Positions 24,501-31,309 of a stretch of DNA of 64,000 bases are shown piece by piece. The stretch covers positions 1,116,001 through 1,180,000 of the forward strand of contig CP012821.1 of NCBI GenBank assembly GCA_001936135.1. The letters are read 5' to 3'. The notes below the pieces were generated by a model, which saw only the letters and a list, made by a program, of their open reading frames with translations, searched no databases and was not told the DNA's origin. The translations under genes and the position numbers were made by a program. The stretch's first letter is position 1. The number at the start of each line of letters is the position of its first letter. The DNA comes from Saccharomycopsis fibuligera x Saccharomycopsis cf. fibuligera (lineage: Eukaryota > Ascomycota > Saccharomycetes > Ascoideales > Saccharomycopsidaceae).

Positions 24501-27491
24501 TACACTGACCAAATCTCCAGTAAGTTTGCCAAACTTATTGACTTGATCTCTCGTTCTGAACATAGTAGCACATTGGTGTCAATGATCCGATACTTTTTGC
24601 CACTTTATACCGAATATTATAATTTTGTCGCTATAGTTTCTCAAAGATTTGCTGATAATTATTTATCAGTAACCAAGTCCACTTACATTTTATCCACTGC
24701 GTTGTACAGATTAGCTACCGAAGGGTTCTGTTCTCCTGAAGAACCGTCTGATAAGGATGATGAGCAAACAGAGTCAGGATCTGGCGGTGGTCTTGGCGAT
24801 GGTGCAGCAGCTGATGCTAAAACCAATGATGATATTGATGAAGAAGATTTGGACGACGATGCATTGACTGCAAATAAGGATGATGATGAAAGAGATGATG
24901 ACAAAGATAGCCAAGCAGAAGATCGAGAAGAAGACAAAGCCATTGATATTGAGGGTGATATGGAAGGTAATAATGAAGACATGGAAGCCCAGGATGACGA
25001 AAATGATAACAAGGATGATAAAAATGATGCTGAAGATTTAGATGAAGAGATTGATGATCTTGACGAACTTGACCCAAATGCCATTGATGAAAAGATGTGG
25101 GATGAGGAGACTGAAGAGAATAAAAAGGAGAAAGATTCCGAAAGCATGCCAGATAACTCTAAGCCGGACTCCGATAATCTTGAAGCTATGGAAGATGATG
25201 CTAAAGCAGGTGCTGATAACGACAACAACGAAACTGCCAATGAAGAAGAAAACGAGGCTGAAGATAAAGAAAATGACAAAGAAGGCGATGATGAAAATAG
25301 GGAAGAAGATGACAGTGCTGACAATGAAGAAGATGTTGGCCAACAAGATGATGAAGTTGTTCAAGATGATAACGAAGAGTTTGAAAACAATGTTCCTGAA
25401 ACTGAAGCACTTCAATTACCTGAAGATCTTAACTTGGATAATGAAGAAGATGATGGTAAAGAGGAGGACGACATCGACGATGAGCAAATGAATATAGATG
25501 ACAAGATGGACGAAGCCATTGATTTGGATAACGAGGAAAATAACGAAAAAAAGCAAGAAGAACAAGAAGGTGAAAATCTGCAACAGGAAGATGATAATAA
25601 TGCTGAACAAGATGAACAGATGCAAGACGATCTATTGGAAGGCGAGACACGAGAACAGGAACAAGAGAAAGATGAAGGCGAAGGCGAAGAAGAAGGTGAA
25701 AAAGAAGATGAGGAGGAGTCAGCTGAGGTTGACGAGGCTGAAGATGATGGTAAGAAAAAGACTGACGACACTAAAGATCAAGGCACTGATGAAGCCGATG
25801 ACGAAGGTGTTGAAGGTATTGATACTGAAGCCAAGAATGATGAAGATGTGGACACTGAGGCATCAGCAAAGCAAAAATCTGGAGAAGAGAGAGAAGGCGC
25901 TGATGCCGCTAATGACAACGCGAATAATGCTGGTCTGTCTGGCGCCCTTCATCAACAGCAATCTGACTCAACCAATAATGACCAAGGAGAAGAGGAACAA
26001 AAGCAACAAGAAGAAAATGAGAAATTGAAAGAATCCTTGAAACAACTTGGTGATTCTCTCAATGAGTTTTACAAGAGATCCGAAGACATTATTGACTCCA
26101 ATGAGGTTACCGATGAAGACCAACAAGAAAGCAATGCTGCGGAAAATCCAGATCAATTCCAGCATTTAGATAATGCTGATGAGAAAGATTTCAAGCAAGC
26201 TTTGGGTAATGCCGATCAAGAACAAGTTGAAACTATTGATGAAGATATGCAAATTGATGAGCAAGATGATGATGAGCAAAAAGATGGCCAAGAGAATGAT
26301 AAGAAGGAAAAACAAGAATATTTTGATGAACAGAATTCTGATGCTGATGAGGATGCTGAAATTCAAGGAGATAAGCAAGTTGCTATGGATGAAGAGTTGG
26401 ACACCAATAAGCAGGAGACCGAGGCTAAAGATTCTAAAACGAACGAAGAGTTAGAGGATAAGAACAGCATTGGTGATGATAAGTTCAATTTGGAGGGTAA
26501 TTTTGACGAAAACGAGGACAACGAAGATGATGATGAATCAATGGATGAATTAACTGCTGCTCAAGGTCCAAAGATTGTTGATTTGGAAAAAGAAGTTGAT
26601 TCTGAAGTTAATCCTCCACCAATCACTTTTGAAGATGCATCCAGGTTATGGCAAGAGTCTGAGTTTGCTACCAATGAATTATCCATGTTGCTTTGTGAGC
26701 AGTTGCGTCTTATTTTATCGCCAACGGTGGCCACTAAGCTCAAAGGTGACTATAAGACCGGTAAAAGATTGAATTTGAAGAAAATTATTTCTTATATTGC
26801 TTCTGATTTCAAAAAGGACAAGATCTGGTTGAAACGTACTAAACCATCCAAGAGAAGTTACCAGATCATGATTTCCATCGATGACTCAAAATCCATGTCA
26901 GAGAACCCAGAAACCGTCAAGCTTACTTACGACACCATCAGTTTGGTTTCTAAAGCCCTTACACAATTAGAGTCAGGTGATTTATCTATTGTGAAGTTTG
27001 GTAAGGACACCAGCATCATTCACAATTTCAATAAGAAATTTGATGCTAGATCTGATGGTCCAAAGTGCTTTCAATGGTTTGGTTTTGATGATACAGTTAC
27101 TAATATGAAGGACTTGGTGGAAAATTCTATTGAAATTTTCAATCGTAATTCCGGAGTTTCTTCCAATAGCGATTTGTATAAGCTTGAAATTATTATCAGT
27201 GATGGTATTTGTGAAAGTCACGAAGAGATTGCCAGATTGGTCAGAAGAGCTAAAGAAGAAAAATTGTTAATTGTGTTTGTTATCATTGATGGGTTGAATA
27301 AAAATAAAGAGTCAATTACTGACATGAGCCAAGTAAAATATGAAATGGACGAGTCCGGAAACATGAACATGAAGATCGATAAGTACTTAGACTCATTCCC
27401 GTTCGAAAACTATGTCATTGTCGATCATATTCAAGAGTTGCCTGAGCTGATTTGTCAAATTTTGAGAACATTCTTCATGAGTAGTGTTTGA
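12528..27491 (+). CDS. MDN1: Midasin Mdn1/Rea1, giant AAA+ ATPase of 60S ribosome assembly
   Basis: Dynein-like nuclear ATPase that strips assembly factors (Ytm1, Rsa4) from pre-60S particles. It has 4987 residues in one exon (S. cerevisiae 4910). Six AAA modules have Walker A motifs near residues 324 (YGNSGSGKS), 712 (GETGCGKTT), 1166 (GPTSSGKTS), 1460 (GETGCGKTT), 1850 (GDPGVGKSS) and 2149 (GPTLGGKSE). The sixth is degenerate, with no clear Walker B in WLHLSNINLVN. Modules 2-5 carry Walker B motifs of the type LLDEVNLAS, ILDELNLAS, LFDEISLAE and LLDEMNLAS. A long helical linker follows, then a Asp/Glu-rich tail about residues 4074-4677. The C-terminal MIDAS domain has DDSKS near residue 4785, the metal site that binds Ubl domains of Rsa4/Ytm1. 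Upstream PAC/RRPE motifs support ribosome-biogenesis control. Confidence 0.98.
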   Translation: MDNILALKWNVVVQRLQLYNGSVHESNQPHLQLSTPGDFPSVSKYLDHLAIISLDPTYSSAILYTFNELYLDIIARLVANTGLEQSFKKQKDISSSFEDGIFVLYSLAKNISIFNPSSSSSTNALVSEFLSAHKFLIDQSFHEDQTELNLILISFYRLLNHSNSFSQFISLKSLDIIIKGSGTSVINKYMAILILVKVMNYSIQKRSQLIDQYIHDQSFLNGQFEMYQNFDYHFLALYEAKRISNFLSSQKSFQAISSVASDVNDIVVKQSDLSSSIKLVYGVLIPSLGSSTEPKASESSFNKFVPIKSSITTLVKLTNKLLAGQPIILYGNSGSGKSLLLNHLHSLIKSNDNELVTLHLNDQTDIKLLLGTYVSSHEPGKFIWKDGVLTSAVKNGKWLVIEDIDNAKNEILSIFIGLIESNALIINGNEKIPIKNGFQIIGTISIDDNDKMLKSVNDSLRGENLAELEQFRFWQQYLFENVLDNKNEIYLKNADELPDLISLNKFDTVFHSAPSPTELLTILPTKYPELARNLPNDVLWQKLISLFYYMKFRVFSRKSFVAMNNGLSLKKIDNFELIRLASRVDLLFKHNRNLYTDFDDLLEKIFFEAIDIFTSGLQNDKIKSFLINKIGLFLEIPSSKINFYANADSKYTPELKIFQNEIVIGRNKLLFEEINKKYAFEMEDKKVLANFALTSHSLQLLEKISISVNLFEPVLLLGETGCGKTTIVQNLAKLFNKKLVVLNLSQETESNDLIGGYKPILNKQKSLIIPIHNKFLELFSQTFNLLKNDKFLKIMNKEFKNESFGNVIKLWRKAVTMAYDYIRKQKEKMSSLYDDANDNDNVKAKKKRKLNDKLSLLTEWQSFEQDILQFQVQYQKSSQTVNSLQFDFVDGSLVKAIKNGDWVLLDEVNLASPETLENISDLLSNDPLHRKLLLTEKASEENDNEVVIANREFRLFACMNPSTDVGKKNLPDNIRSKFNEIFVDSPDKNRNDLRTIVHKYLWRHLSDDDFTNNEIIDDIVQLYYEIKDLNDRNFLVDGSKNKIVVNIRILSRALVFTSDIVRTYGIRRSLYESFNMILLTLLDLSSQDLLQPIIYKYTIGKAKNVKAIINRIPPRPAHLPEANAIKFGHYWLDKGPYDVVEQPHYIITPFVERNLLNLVRATLTKRFPILIQGPTSSGKTSMITYLSKITGNKVIRINNHEHTDLAEYLGSYVSDSKTGKLVFKHGPLIEALKHGYWIILDELNLASSEVLEGINRLLDDNREIFLTETQELIKPHKNFLLFATQNPPGVVYGGRKFLSKAFKNRFLELNFDDIPQDELEIILCNRCQIPPSYAKKIVAVYKELNVQRSSNRLFETKNSFATLRDLFRWGSREAVGYEQLATNGYMLLAEKNRKAEEKHIIKNAIEKVMRVKLDISEIYNSKFDAFGEKLIETDESKEHVVWTGEMKKLSVLILEALVNNENVLLVGETGCGKTTVCDNLARNYFKQNMVFLNAHQNIETSDIIGSQRPLRNRSRLQEALKTKITEELTKHQISYNGDYDLNEIVEVYENQKDMLSSEVVAEIDSLQKNLKVLFEWSDGPLINAMKSGDIFLFDEISLAEDSVLERLNSVLEPEKTLYLTEYSNEIDQNLIVASKGFQFLATMNPGGDYGKKELSPALRNRFTEIYVPSMSNFNDVGLIVNSKLDDEVKFVTEMIIKFSEWFSIRFSTNNSSTNNGVISIRDILAWVNFINNVHKQVGIEAALLHGVCMVFVDALGTNNTAYLASDPQRLADVKTLCIEKLSQFASMKLLDIYHQEANVSLLEDQLVIGFFKIPRKVADDLSTGKLAFNLQAPTTAVNAMRVLRAMVIKKPILLEGDPGVGKSSLIDALAKATNNKLTRINLSDQTDLVDLFGSDAPVEGGNFGEFVWKDAPFLRAMKHGEWVLLDEMNLASPSLLEALNSVFDFRQKVYIPELDQEFTCHENFRVFAAQNPQYQGGGRKGLPKSFINRFTNVYIGKLKHIDMELICKHIFPEISESTISNLIRFIGELESEINFKKRWGLQGGPWEFNIRDIIKFLDINGPNALNLVFAQKFRSSKDRENVYNLYYKIFGSLPIRGSYYHSDDTMVQANSSVVTKEQHTVFANENSLTPLQSNNEILESLFTAVQKSFPVLLAGPTLGGKSELIRFAANLIGARLETVHIHNEIDIADLVGGLDQYHLNKELLPILQDLEIYLGLLSSKLADSATISSIYRFLDYLISFKQSLSLKPNADTSNEQKLTDLIDNFEPLLKIVSNENLKDFLVHLKSIKAKKGKQFQFFDGILIDALEKGYWLHLSNINLVNSSIVDRLNSLTENNGVLVVSESSSIDGEPKIIKPHPNFRLFMSMNPKYGELSRAMRNRCAEIYVESFADRATELDKLVLGLTDVQEFVDVAEPNIVTQISSLTVGEISGNIKEFYSTFNVSSKEPVMKYLSVLVDILSQNLHDLDLKSRIAYAVASFIPFDLFNEIRALQRFIETVEICSSTDKFVLERLIKFIKFLRDYGVADKIISSYQEMTPVVSKKLACINSLTVSNNDINHKITFDFIQSLYDFFEFVEKFQQYTVTADLESERYALISDVYTSLKTILILGFAGQEVNKLISNIAIYGKMAIKVKELEKFNFIIEQVKDCLTNVSLSAPELRIEDANINAISTFNIANSGSMTKLWNHFIILPAAIERLLGALPPAWESFITVEYQNDWISGISLDLQKFKESQELATNSKKSYWINEFAEFFKLIEAAYTSESNFHIDDRFLMLALQSGRSTISLSNRYIGKLVKPYPFILESIFTDSTFGSDPLLKDIFQKASVLNEVPGSEIKQAINDVKYLSTEIIANSNVIISNQLVYYQKILASWLKEVFVSQVSKDDLLVAEIEAFWHGKYKLESLLSNIKEKKQYTHFYSAIEKFFVPAILAVFTKNVSYEKLGKAFIFFSSGLIHLFMPSSPYDPAICEFILYDFFTIKKQSMEISKSAIQIVRKILIGDKSIYFETTTGEPIKEPAKPRVQRPQEGSIQNLFEEWSAFMDSSVGQNAVEKLLTSLQSESNREILENKISMLHKSTERFLFNLSENFVSYTDLNSIFKGGILGLNFGLSLVLMQDKQNYCQAEDALSSLTNFESFFQNSKDTLAVLKSFALYYKDEVHTGTHLEHVNRILLEAFKRWKINITKKEAEQREAENMYKFSIQDEDDFEDAYKTLFPSWDEDENEDGVEQNTTINAYDAIEGPFVNTVFVQTFLDPTQDSILDVVETLNETSFNPQKAKLSGTASPSKVSCLLHKLWSVIASHETRELDNSDFYFKPNFYEYGRCLSVTNDILAEVSRLLETASDNATLSNILIACTELRSFSSNTTLARLIVKLEQILKFLDELIKYSSGTNKKTMNGFVDRITQLIVSWRQLELASFNKLFDNERKLIEKKLDESFYLLFELLIIGYANNEKQPEEVVSLLNLFMSNSSQGEYRGKLNLLKAFSRYIKTSFDKETELIDNIIVFYDQFLPIITKNLDNTREKLTKEINEVILLASWKDTNIDALHESSKKSRKNLYKVVRKYRAALNLSVHKTIDEGLPYELKIDGNVSSDADVVSSCNIVDFTLNTKKWKQQSTLLTNLERFIPKVRQVSNELQEEELPDLYDFCVSTLSEMNRLRKATPRELTEANKKVVSTLKTEKRVLLSSVVKELRKMGLKVQEVQKYKLTVTAILARAKSMLELRNIDDRFFFRILDLLPRLRNAVANCVEDVPRDDVFKGLAISEHLTFSLFSLRNPLRNILESKDALHEQVDIIAKIASFSATGAKLVKISSETKLREQKFVLVTKFLPKLLDFAVETIDRSVKLGQLKLSAGELISVLNGIKRDFDALYIDYSSSNNSAKWLLTEEKIALFDKFDQSLVDCKAALDNFGSKHESLLFVAKLVSEWLEYELNSAKSSFVTNEDVADLDTTIDSVLDLSKSVIVAVQSIKKSLSEEVTIDTERYFLSTQQKYVTYKSSLYTDQISSKFAKLIDLISRSEHSSTLVSMIRYFLPLYTEYYNFVAIVSQRFADNYLSVTKSTYILSTALYRLATEGFCSPEEPSDKDDEQTESGSGGGLGDGAAADAKTNDDIDEEDLDDDALTANKDDDERDDDKDSQAEDREEDKAIDIEGDMEGNNEDMEAQDDENDNKDDKNDAEDLDEEIDDLDELDPNAIDEKMWDEETEENKKEKDSESMPDNSKPDSDNLEAMEDDAKAGADNDNNETANEEENEAEDKENDKEGDDENREEDDSADNEEDVGQQDDEVVQDDNEEFENNVPETEALQLPEDLNLDNEEDDGKEEDDIDDEQMNIDDKMDEAIDLDNEENNEKKQEEQEGENLQQEDDNNAEQDEQMQDDLLEGETREQEQEKDEGEGEEEGEKEDEEESAEVDEAEDDGKKKTDDTKDQGTDEADDEGVEGIDTEAKNDEDVDTEASAKQKSGEEREGADAANDNANNAGLSGALHQQQSDSTNNDQGEEEQKQQEENEKLKESLKQLGDSLNEFYKRSEDIIDSNEVTDEDQQESNAAENPDQFQHLDNADEKDFKQALGNADQEQVETIDEDMQIDEQDDDEQKDGQENDKKEKQEYFDEQNSDADEDAEIQGDKQVAMDEELDTNKQETEAKDSKTNEELEDKNSIGDDKFNLEGNFDENEDNEDDDESMDELTAAQGPKIVDLEKEVDSEVNPPPITFEDASRLWQESEFATNELSMLLCEQLRLILSPTVATKLKGDYKTGKRLNLKKIISYIASDFKKDKIWLKRTKPSKRSYQIMISIDDSKSMSENPETVKLTYDTISLVSKALTQLESGDLSIVKFGKDTSIIHNFNKKFDARSDGPKCFQWFGFDDTVTNMKDLVENSIEIFNRNSGVSSNSDLYKLEIIISDGICESHEEIARLVRRAKEEKLLIVFVIIDGLNKNKESITDMSQVKYEMDESGNMNMKIDKYLDSFPFENYVIVDHIQELPELICQILRTFFMSSV

Positions 27492-27741
27492 AATTATTGC
27501 ATATTTATTTTTGTATTGCATTTTTATCATTTTTTTGTTATTGTTTATTAATTTTTATTAACTTTTATTACTGTATTTAATCTTGTTACTGCATAGTCAT
27601 TACTTATAAAACAATAAATTAACGTACATTATTAAATTTTTAATTATTTCTCTGTAGAGGTCTCAACAAGCGGTTTTTGTGTTCATGTTGAAATTTGATT
27701 TTGCAGTTTTCTAAACGCACTCTACGGCATGCAGAGAGTTG

Positions 27742-27784
<43 letters not shown>

Positions 27785-27941
27785 TTTTCCGAAGATAAAC
27801 GAAGAAAAAATAAACTAAAAAATTCATAAAATCAGAAGATAAAAAACCTCACCGATCAATAGATAAGCGGCTCTCGGCTCAGGTTTGCAAGATCAGAGGC
27901 ATTGCCTTAATATACCTATCTGTCCACATCAATAAATCCTC
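27492..27941. other. Intergenic MDN1-URK1 with A40 tract
   Basis: 450 bp, AT-rich, serving as the MDN1 3' end and URK1 promoter. It holds a 40-base A run (27742-27781). No gene is seen. Confidence 0.6.
27742..27781. repeat. poly(dA) tract, 40 bp
   Basis: The longest homopolymer of the window, about 160 bp before the URK1 start codon. It probably keeps the promoter nucleosome-free. Confidence 0.9.
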
Positions 27942-29720
27942 ATGTCTGAGCAGGAATCTCAACAAGAGTCCTTTAAGGCCAATGTTAAGCCTACGAGAAT
28001 AACCCCGCGCTCTGGGGGCTCCTTCTTCAAGAGTCCAGTAATCTCACAAGAAAATGTTGTCTTATCAGATAACAATGAAGATGCAATGAGCATAGATGGA
28101 GATGATATTGCAAGCCCAATTAAAAGTACGAGTCTTCTTGAACCACCGTCTACTCCATCGGATTCTAAAAGGAGCTACAGCATCAATCAGCAACAGCGTC
28201 TTCCATTGCTGCCATTGTCCCCGTTAGCGTCAGCAGCAGAAGGATCAACCACCAGCAGAAGTAACTCCACCGCAAGCGCACAACAACAACACTACATTCC
28301 CCCATGGACCGAACCATACATTATTGGTGTTGCTGGAACTTCTGGCTCTGGTAAGACCTCAGTGGCCTCAATGATTATTGAAGAACTCAACACTCCATGG
28401 ACGGTGCTAATTTCCCTTGACAATTTTTACCAACCATTGACTCCAGACCAAAGTAAGCTTGCATTTCAAAACGAATGGGATTTTGATTCTCCCAACGCAG
28501 TTGATTTAGATCGGTGTTACGAAGCTGTGAAGGCATTGAAAGAAGGTAATAAGACCAACATTCCTACTTATTCTTTTTCTAAGCATGCAAGAACTGAAAA
28601 GGAAATCACCATTTATGGGGCCAACGTCATTATTATTGAAGGAATTTATGCATTGTATCATCAAAAATTGTTAGATTTGATGAATTTGAAAATCTACGTT
28701 GACACGGATTTGGATATTTGTTTAGCTAGAAGATTGTCAAGAGACATTTTACTAAGAGGTAGAGACTTGCCCGGTGCTTTGAAGCAATGGTCATTGTTTG
28801 TTAAACCTAATGCCGAAAGATTTGTTAAACCAACAATGCAAGTTGCTGATTTGGTCATCCCTCGTGGTGCCGACAATTACATCGCTATTGATATGATGAT
28901 CAAGCATATTCAGAAGCAGTTATTGATCAAATCAAAGAAGCATTTAAAATATTTAGAAAGTTTGAATAATAGCAAAAGCTACACTGTTGAGTTAAGCAAA
29001 CTTACCAATTTGACCGTATTAAAGAAAAATAACCAAATCAACTCGATTCATACTATTCTCATCAATAAGGATATTAACAGAGACGACTTTATCTTTTATT
29101 TCAATAGAATTGCTACCATTTTAATCAACAAAGCGCTTGAATTTCTCACTTATGTGCCATGTCAAAAGGAAATTTACTGTCCATTGAATTACAAACTCGA
29201 TAATCCAATAGAAGTTGCAGAAGAAGTCATTGCCGTCAATATCATCAGATCAGGGGACTGTTTTAATACCTCATTAAAACGTACGTATCCTGACATTAAG
29301 ATCGGTAAGTTATTGATTCAATCAGACAGCACCACAGGAGAACCACAGTTGCACTCTATCATGCTCCCTAAAAATATTGCCAGTGAACAGACTCAATCAT
29401 CAACAACAATCACCAACACCAACCCAAAGAAGATTCTTCTTATGGACGCCCAAATAATAAGTGGCGCAGCCGTGATTATGTCCATTCAAGTATTACTTGA
29501 TCATGGAGTAGACGAAAAAGATATTATTGTGGTTAGTTACTTGGCTACGGAACAAGGCGTCAGAAGAATTTTTGCTGCCTTTAATCAAGTTAGGGTAGTG
29601 GTAGCGAAGGTTGGGTCTATCAAGGGTGAAAACAATACTAACGACAATTTGTTCAAGGAGTCGGATAATGATTGGTGGTTTAGAACAAGATTTATTGATA
29701 CGTTATATTTTGGTACTTAG
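27942..29720 (+). CDS. URK1: Uridine/cytidine kinase with C-terminal UPRT-like domain (Urk1)
   Basis: Phosphorylates uridine and cytidine to UMP and CMP in pyrimidine salvage. 592 residues (S. cerevisiae Urk1 501); the extra length is a Ser/Gln-rich N-terminal tail of about 115 residues. The kinase domain has a P-loop GTSGSGKTS near residue 131, the family's SLDNFYQPL and the DFDSPNAVDLD substrate segment, then GIYALY and an RRLSRDILLRGR lid. Residues about 370-592 are uracil-phosphoribosyltransferase-like. However, the PRPP loop, usually of the form DPMLATGGS, reads DAQIISGAA, so this domain is probably regulatory. That architecture is normal for eukaryotic uridine kinases. Confidence 0.95.
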   Translation: MSEQESQQESFKANVKPTRITPRSGGSFFKSPVISQENVVLSDNNEDAMSIDGDDIASPIKSTSLLEPPSTPSDSKRSYSINQQQRLPLLPLSPLASAAEGSTTSRSNSTASAQQQHYIPPWTEPYIIGVAGTSGSGKTSVASMIIEELNTPWTVLISLDNFYQPLTPDQSKLAFQNEWDFDSPNAVDLDRCYEAVKALKEGNKTNIPTYSFSKHARTEKEITIYGANVIIIEGIYALYHQKLLDLMNLKIYVDTDLDICLARRLSRDILLRGRDLPGALKQWSLFVKPNAERFVKPTMQVADLVIPRGADNYIAIDMMIKHIQKQLLIKSKKHLKYLESLNNSKSYTVELSKLTNLTVLKKNNQINSIHTILINKDINRDDFIFYFNRIATILINKALEFLTYVPCQKEIYCPLNYKLDNPIEVAEEVIAVNIIRSGDCFNTSLKRTYPDIKIGKLLIQSDSTTGEPQLHSIMLPKNIASEQTQSSTTITNTNPKKILLMDAQIISGAAVIMSIQVLLDHGVDEKDIIVVSYLATEQGVRRIFAAFNQVRVVVAKVGSIKGENNTNDNLFKESDNDWWFRTRFIDTLYFGT

Positions 29721-30961
29721 GAAGGTAGGTTTTGGTGTGTTCTTGATGGTTGGTTGAGTTCAGTTTTATTTCAAATTATCATCTTACCACTTGCTCACTA
29801 CTCTCAATAATTGGTTTATTTCACCTTTTGCTATTTTATCAAATTAGCTTTTTTTTGTCTCAATTTAAGACCCAAATTAGTATTTTTGAACAGACTCTTC
29901 CTTTTCATTTGCTTTTCATTTTCTGTTTCTTGTTTTTGTTTCCTCATATACCTTGCATCTTTTTTTTTTTTTTTTTTTTTTTTTTGTTTTTATTTAACAA
30001 GAGTCTTAGGCATTACATTACATAATGAATTGGTTTGCTTGTTCGTAGGTTTTTGCTTTTGTTTTTATTTTATTTCTGTGCTTGATCTATCTATAATTTG
30101 CAATTATCAGCGGACTCGCTTCGTCTACAGTTTTCTCCTAGTGCATACAATTTCAATGGAAGCAAACTCAACTTACTTTCTAGTGATCACTAAGCTCGAC
30201 TCAAGTGCTCCACAATGCCCGGCTTTTCGTCAAATTTTGTATGACTGTTTTGTAACAAAAAAGTTTTTCTTCTTCGAAGCATGTATCATCCAAATCCAGA
30301 CACCAAACCCTACATACTCATATTTGAACTTGATCTTTGGGAACTTTAAGGGTCTTTCAGTTTCGTTGTAGTTTATGGAAAGTACCATAGTAAAAATTGT
30401 CACAGTTTTCTTCATCTTTGTGAAACTCGTACACTATGCAGCTTTCTAGTAAAAAACCGGCTTATTAATTCTAGTGCAAATGAAAATAATTCTCATATCA
30501 GACTCATTTTAGCGTATATATATATACATAATGTATAATATTGCTATAAAGTAAAGGTTATGCATAATACGTGTGGTGTACGGATGCTTAAGATTTCATC
30601 CGTACATCACATATATGTCGAAATATTTTTTTCAATCTTCATTTCCGAAACGAGAAAAAAAAATCAAAAATTGAAAAGCAAAAATCAATCAAAAAAGCTA
30701 ACAGATTGCTGAACATAAGGTACTTGTTGGTTCGTGGTACTTGAAACGCCATAGCAGACAAAGCCTCACATATTTGCAAACTTGTTTCTCATACATTCAA
30801 ATTTTACGCATTAGAAATAAACGACCTGCGAAAACATACTTTGTATCAGCATTATAGAATTACAAAAACATCTATATATTAAATCATATCATATCATAGA
30901 GGACATACCCATACAACTCACCAAGGAAACAGCCCATCTACAAATACACAGACACACAAAA
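29721..30961. other. Intergenic URK1-MRP2
   Basis: 1.24 kb with a T26 run (29960-29985) and a T-rich 186-codon ORF (29811-30371) that looks like chance: it has Phe runs and no family match. It contains a 14-bp-stem hairpin at 30573-30610 (separate entry). The last 250 bp are an AT-rich promoter for MRP2 with a short ATCAT-ATCAT repeat near 30882-30896. Confidence 0.5.
30573..30610. other. 14-bp inverted repeat (hairpin)
   Basis: GTGGTGTACGGATG (30573-30586) and CATCCGTACATCAC (30597-30610) are inverted with one mismatch, a G-U wobble in RNA, around a 10-nt loop. It lies 350 bp upstream of MRP2 and 850 bp past URK1. It could be a protein-binding palindrome or a folded UTR element; function unknown. 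Confidence 0.6.
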
Positions 30962-31309
30962 ATGGCCAACTTCAGATTCCCAATCAAGGTGAAAAACCCT
31001 TCCGGATTCGTCAACTCCCGTATCATCCGTGATAACTACAAGAGACAACTAGTGGCCAACCATGAAGTCACCACCACCGCATTAAAGTTTATTTCTCGTA
31101 ACACTTTATTCCCAGCCAGAGTTAGACTTGAAGCTCAGTTGCAATTGACGTCGATGCCTAACTACACCAGATTGAATCAGGTCAAAAACCGTTGCGTTGA
31201 GAGTGGAAACAGCCATTCTGTTAATAGAGACTTCAGATTATGTCGTCAGCAGTTTAGACAAAGAGGTAAAGAAGGTGACTTACCAGGCGTGAAGAAGGGG
31301 GTTTGGTAA
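30962..31309 (+). CDS. MRP2: Mitochondrial ribosomal protein uS14m (Mrp2)
   Basis: Component of the mitochondrial small subunit, 115 residues, the same length as yeast Mrp2. The C-terminal half carries the uS14 signature: NRCVESGNSHSVNRDFRLCR, then QQFRQRGKEGDLPGVKKGVW. This matches the zinc-free uS14 type, with single Cys residues rather than two CxxC pairs. The basic N-terminus (FRFPIKVKNPSG) can serve as import signal. Single exon. Confidence 0.95.
   Translation: MANFRFPIKVKNPSGFVNSRIIRDNYKRQLVANHEVTTTALKFISRNTLFPARVRLEAQLQLTSMPNYTRLNQVKNRCVESGNSHSVNRDFRLCRQQFRQRGKEGDLPGVKKGVW

Noticed and set aside
24683-26378. Long Ser- or Leu/Ile-rich ORFs antisense to the MDN1 tail
   Set aside because: They mirror the Asp/Glu codon repeats (GAT/GAA) of MDN1 on the other strand; no domain, no promoter.
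29811-30371. 186-codon ORF downstream of URK1
   Set aside because: It runs through a T26 tract and T-rich sequence, giving Phe/Leu runs; no family resemblance, likely 3' flank.
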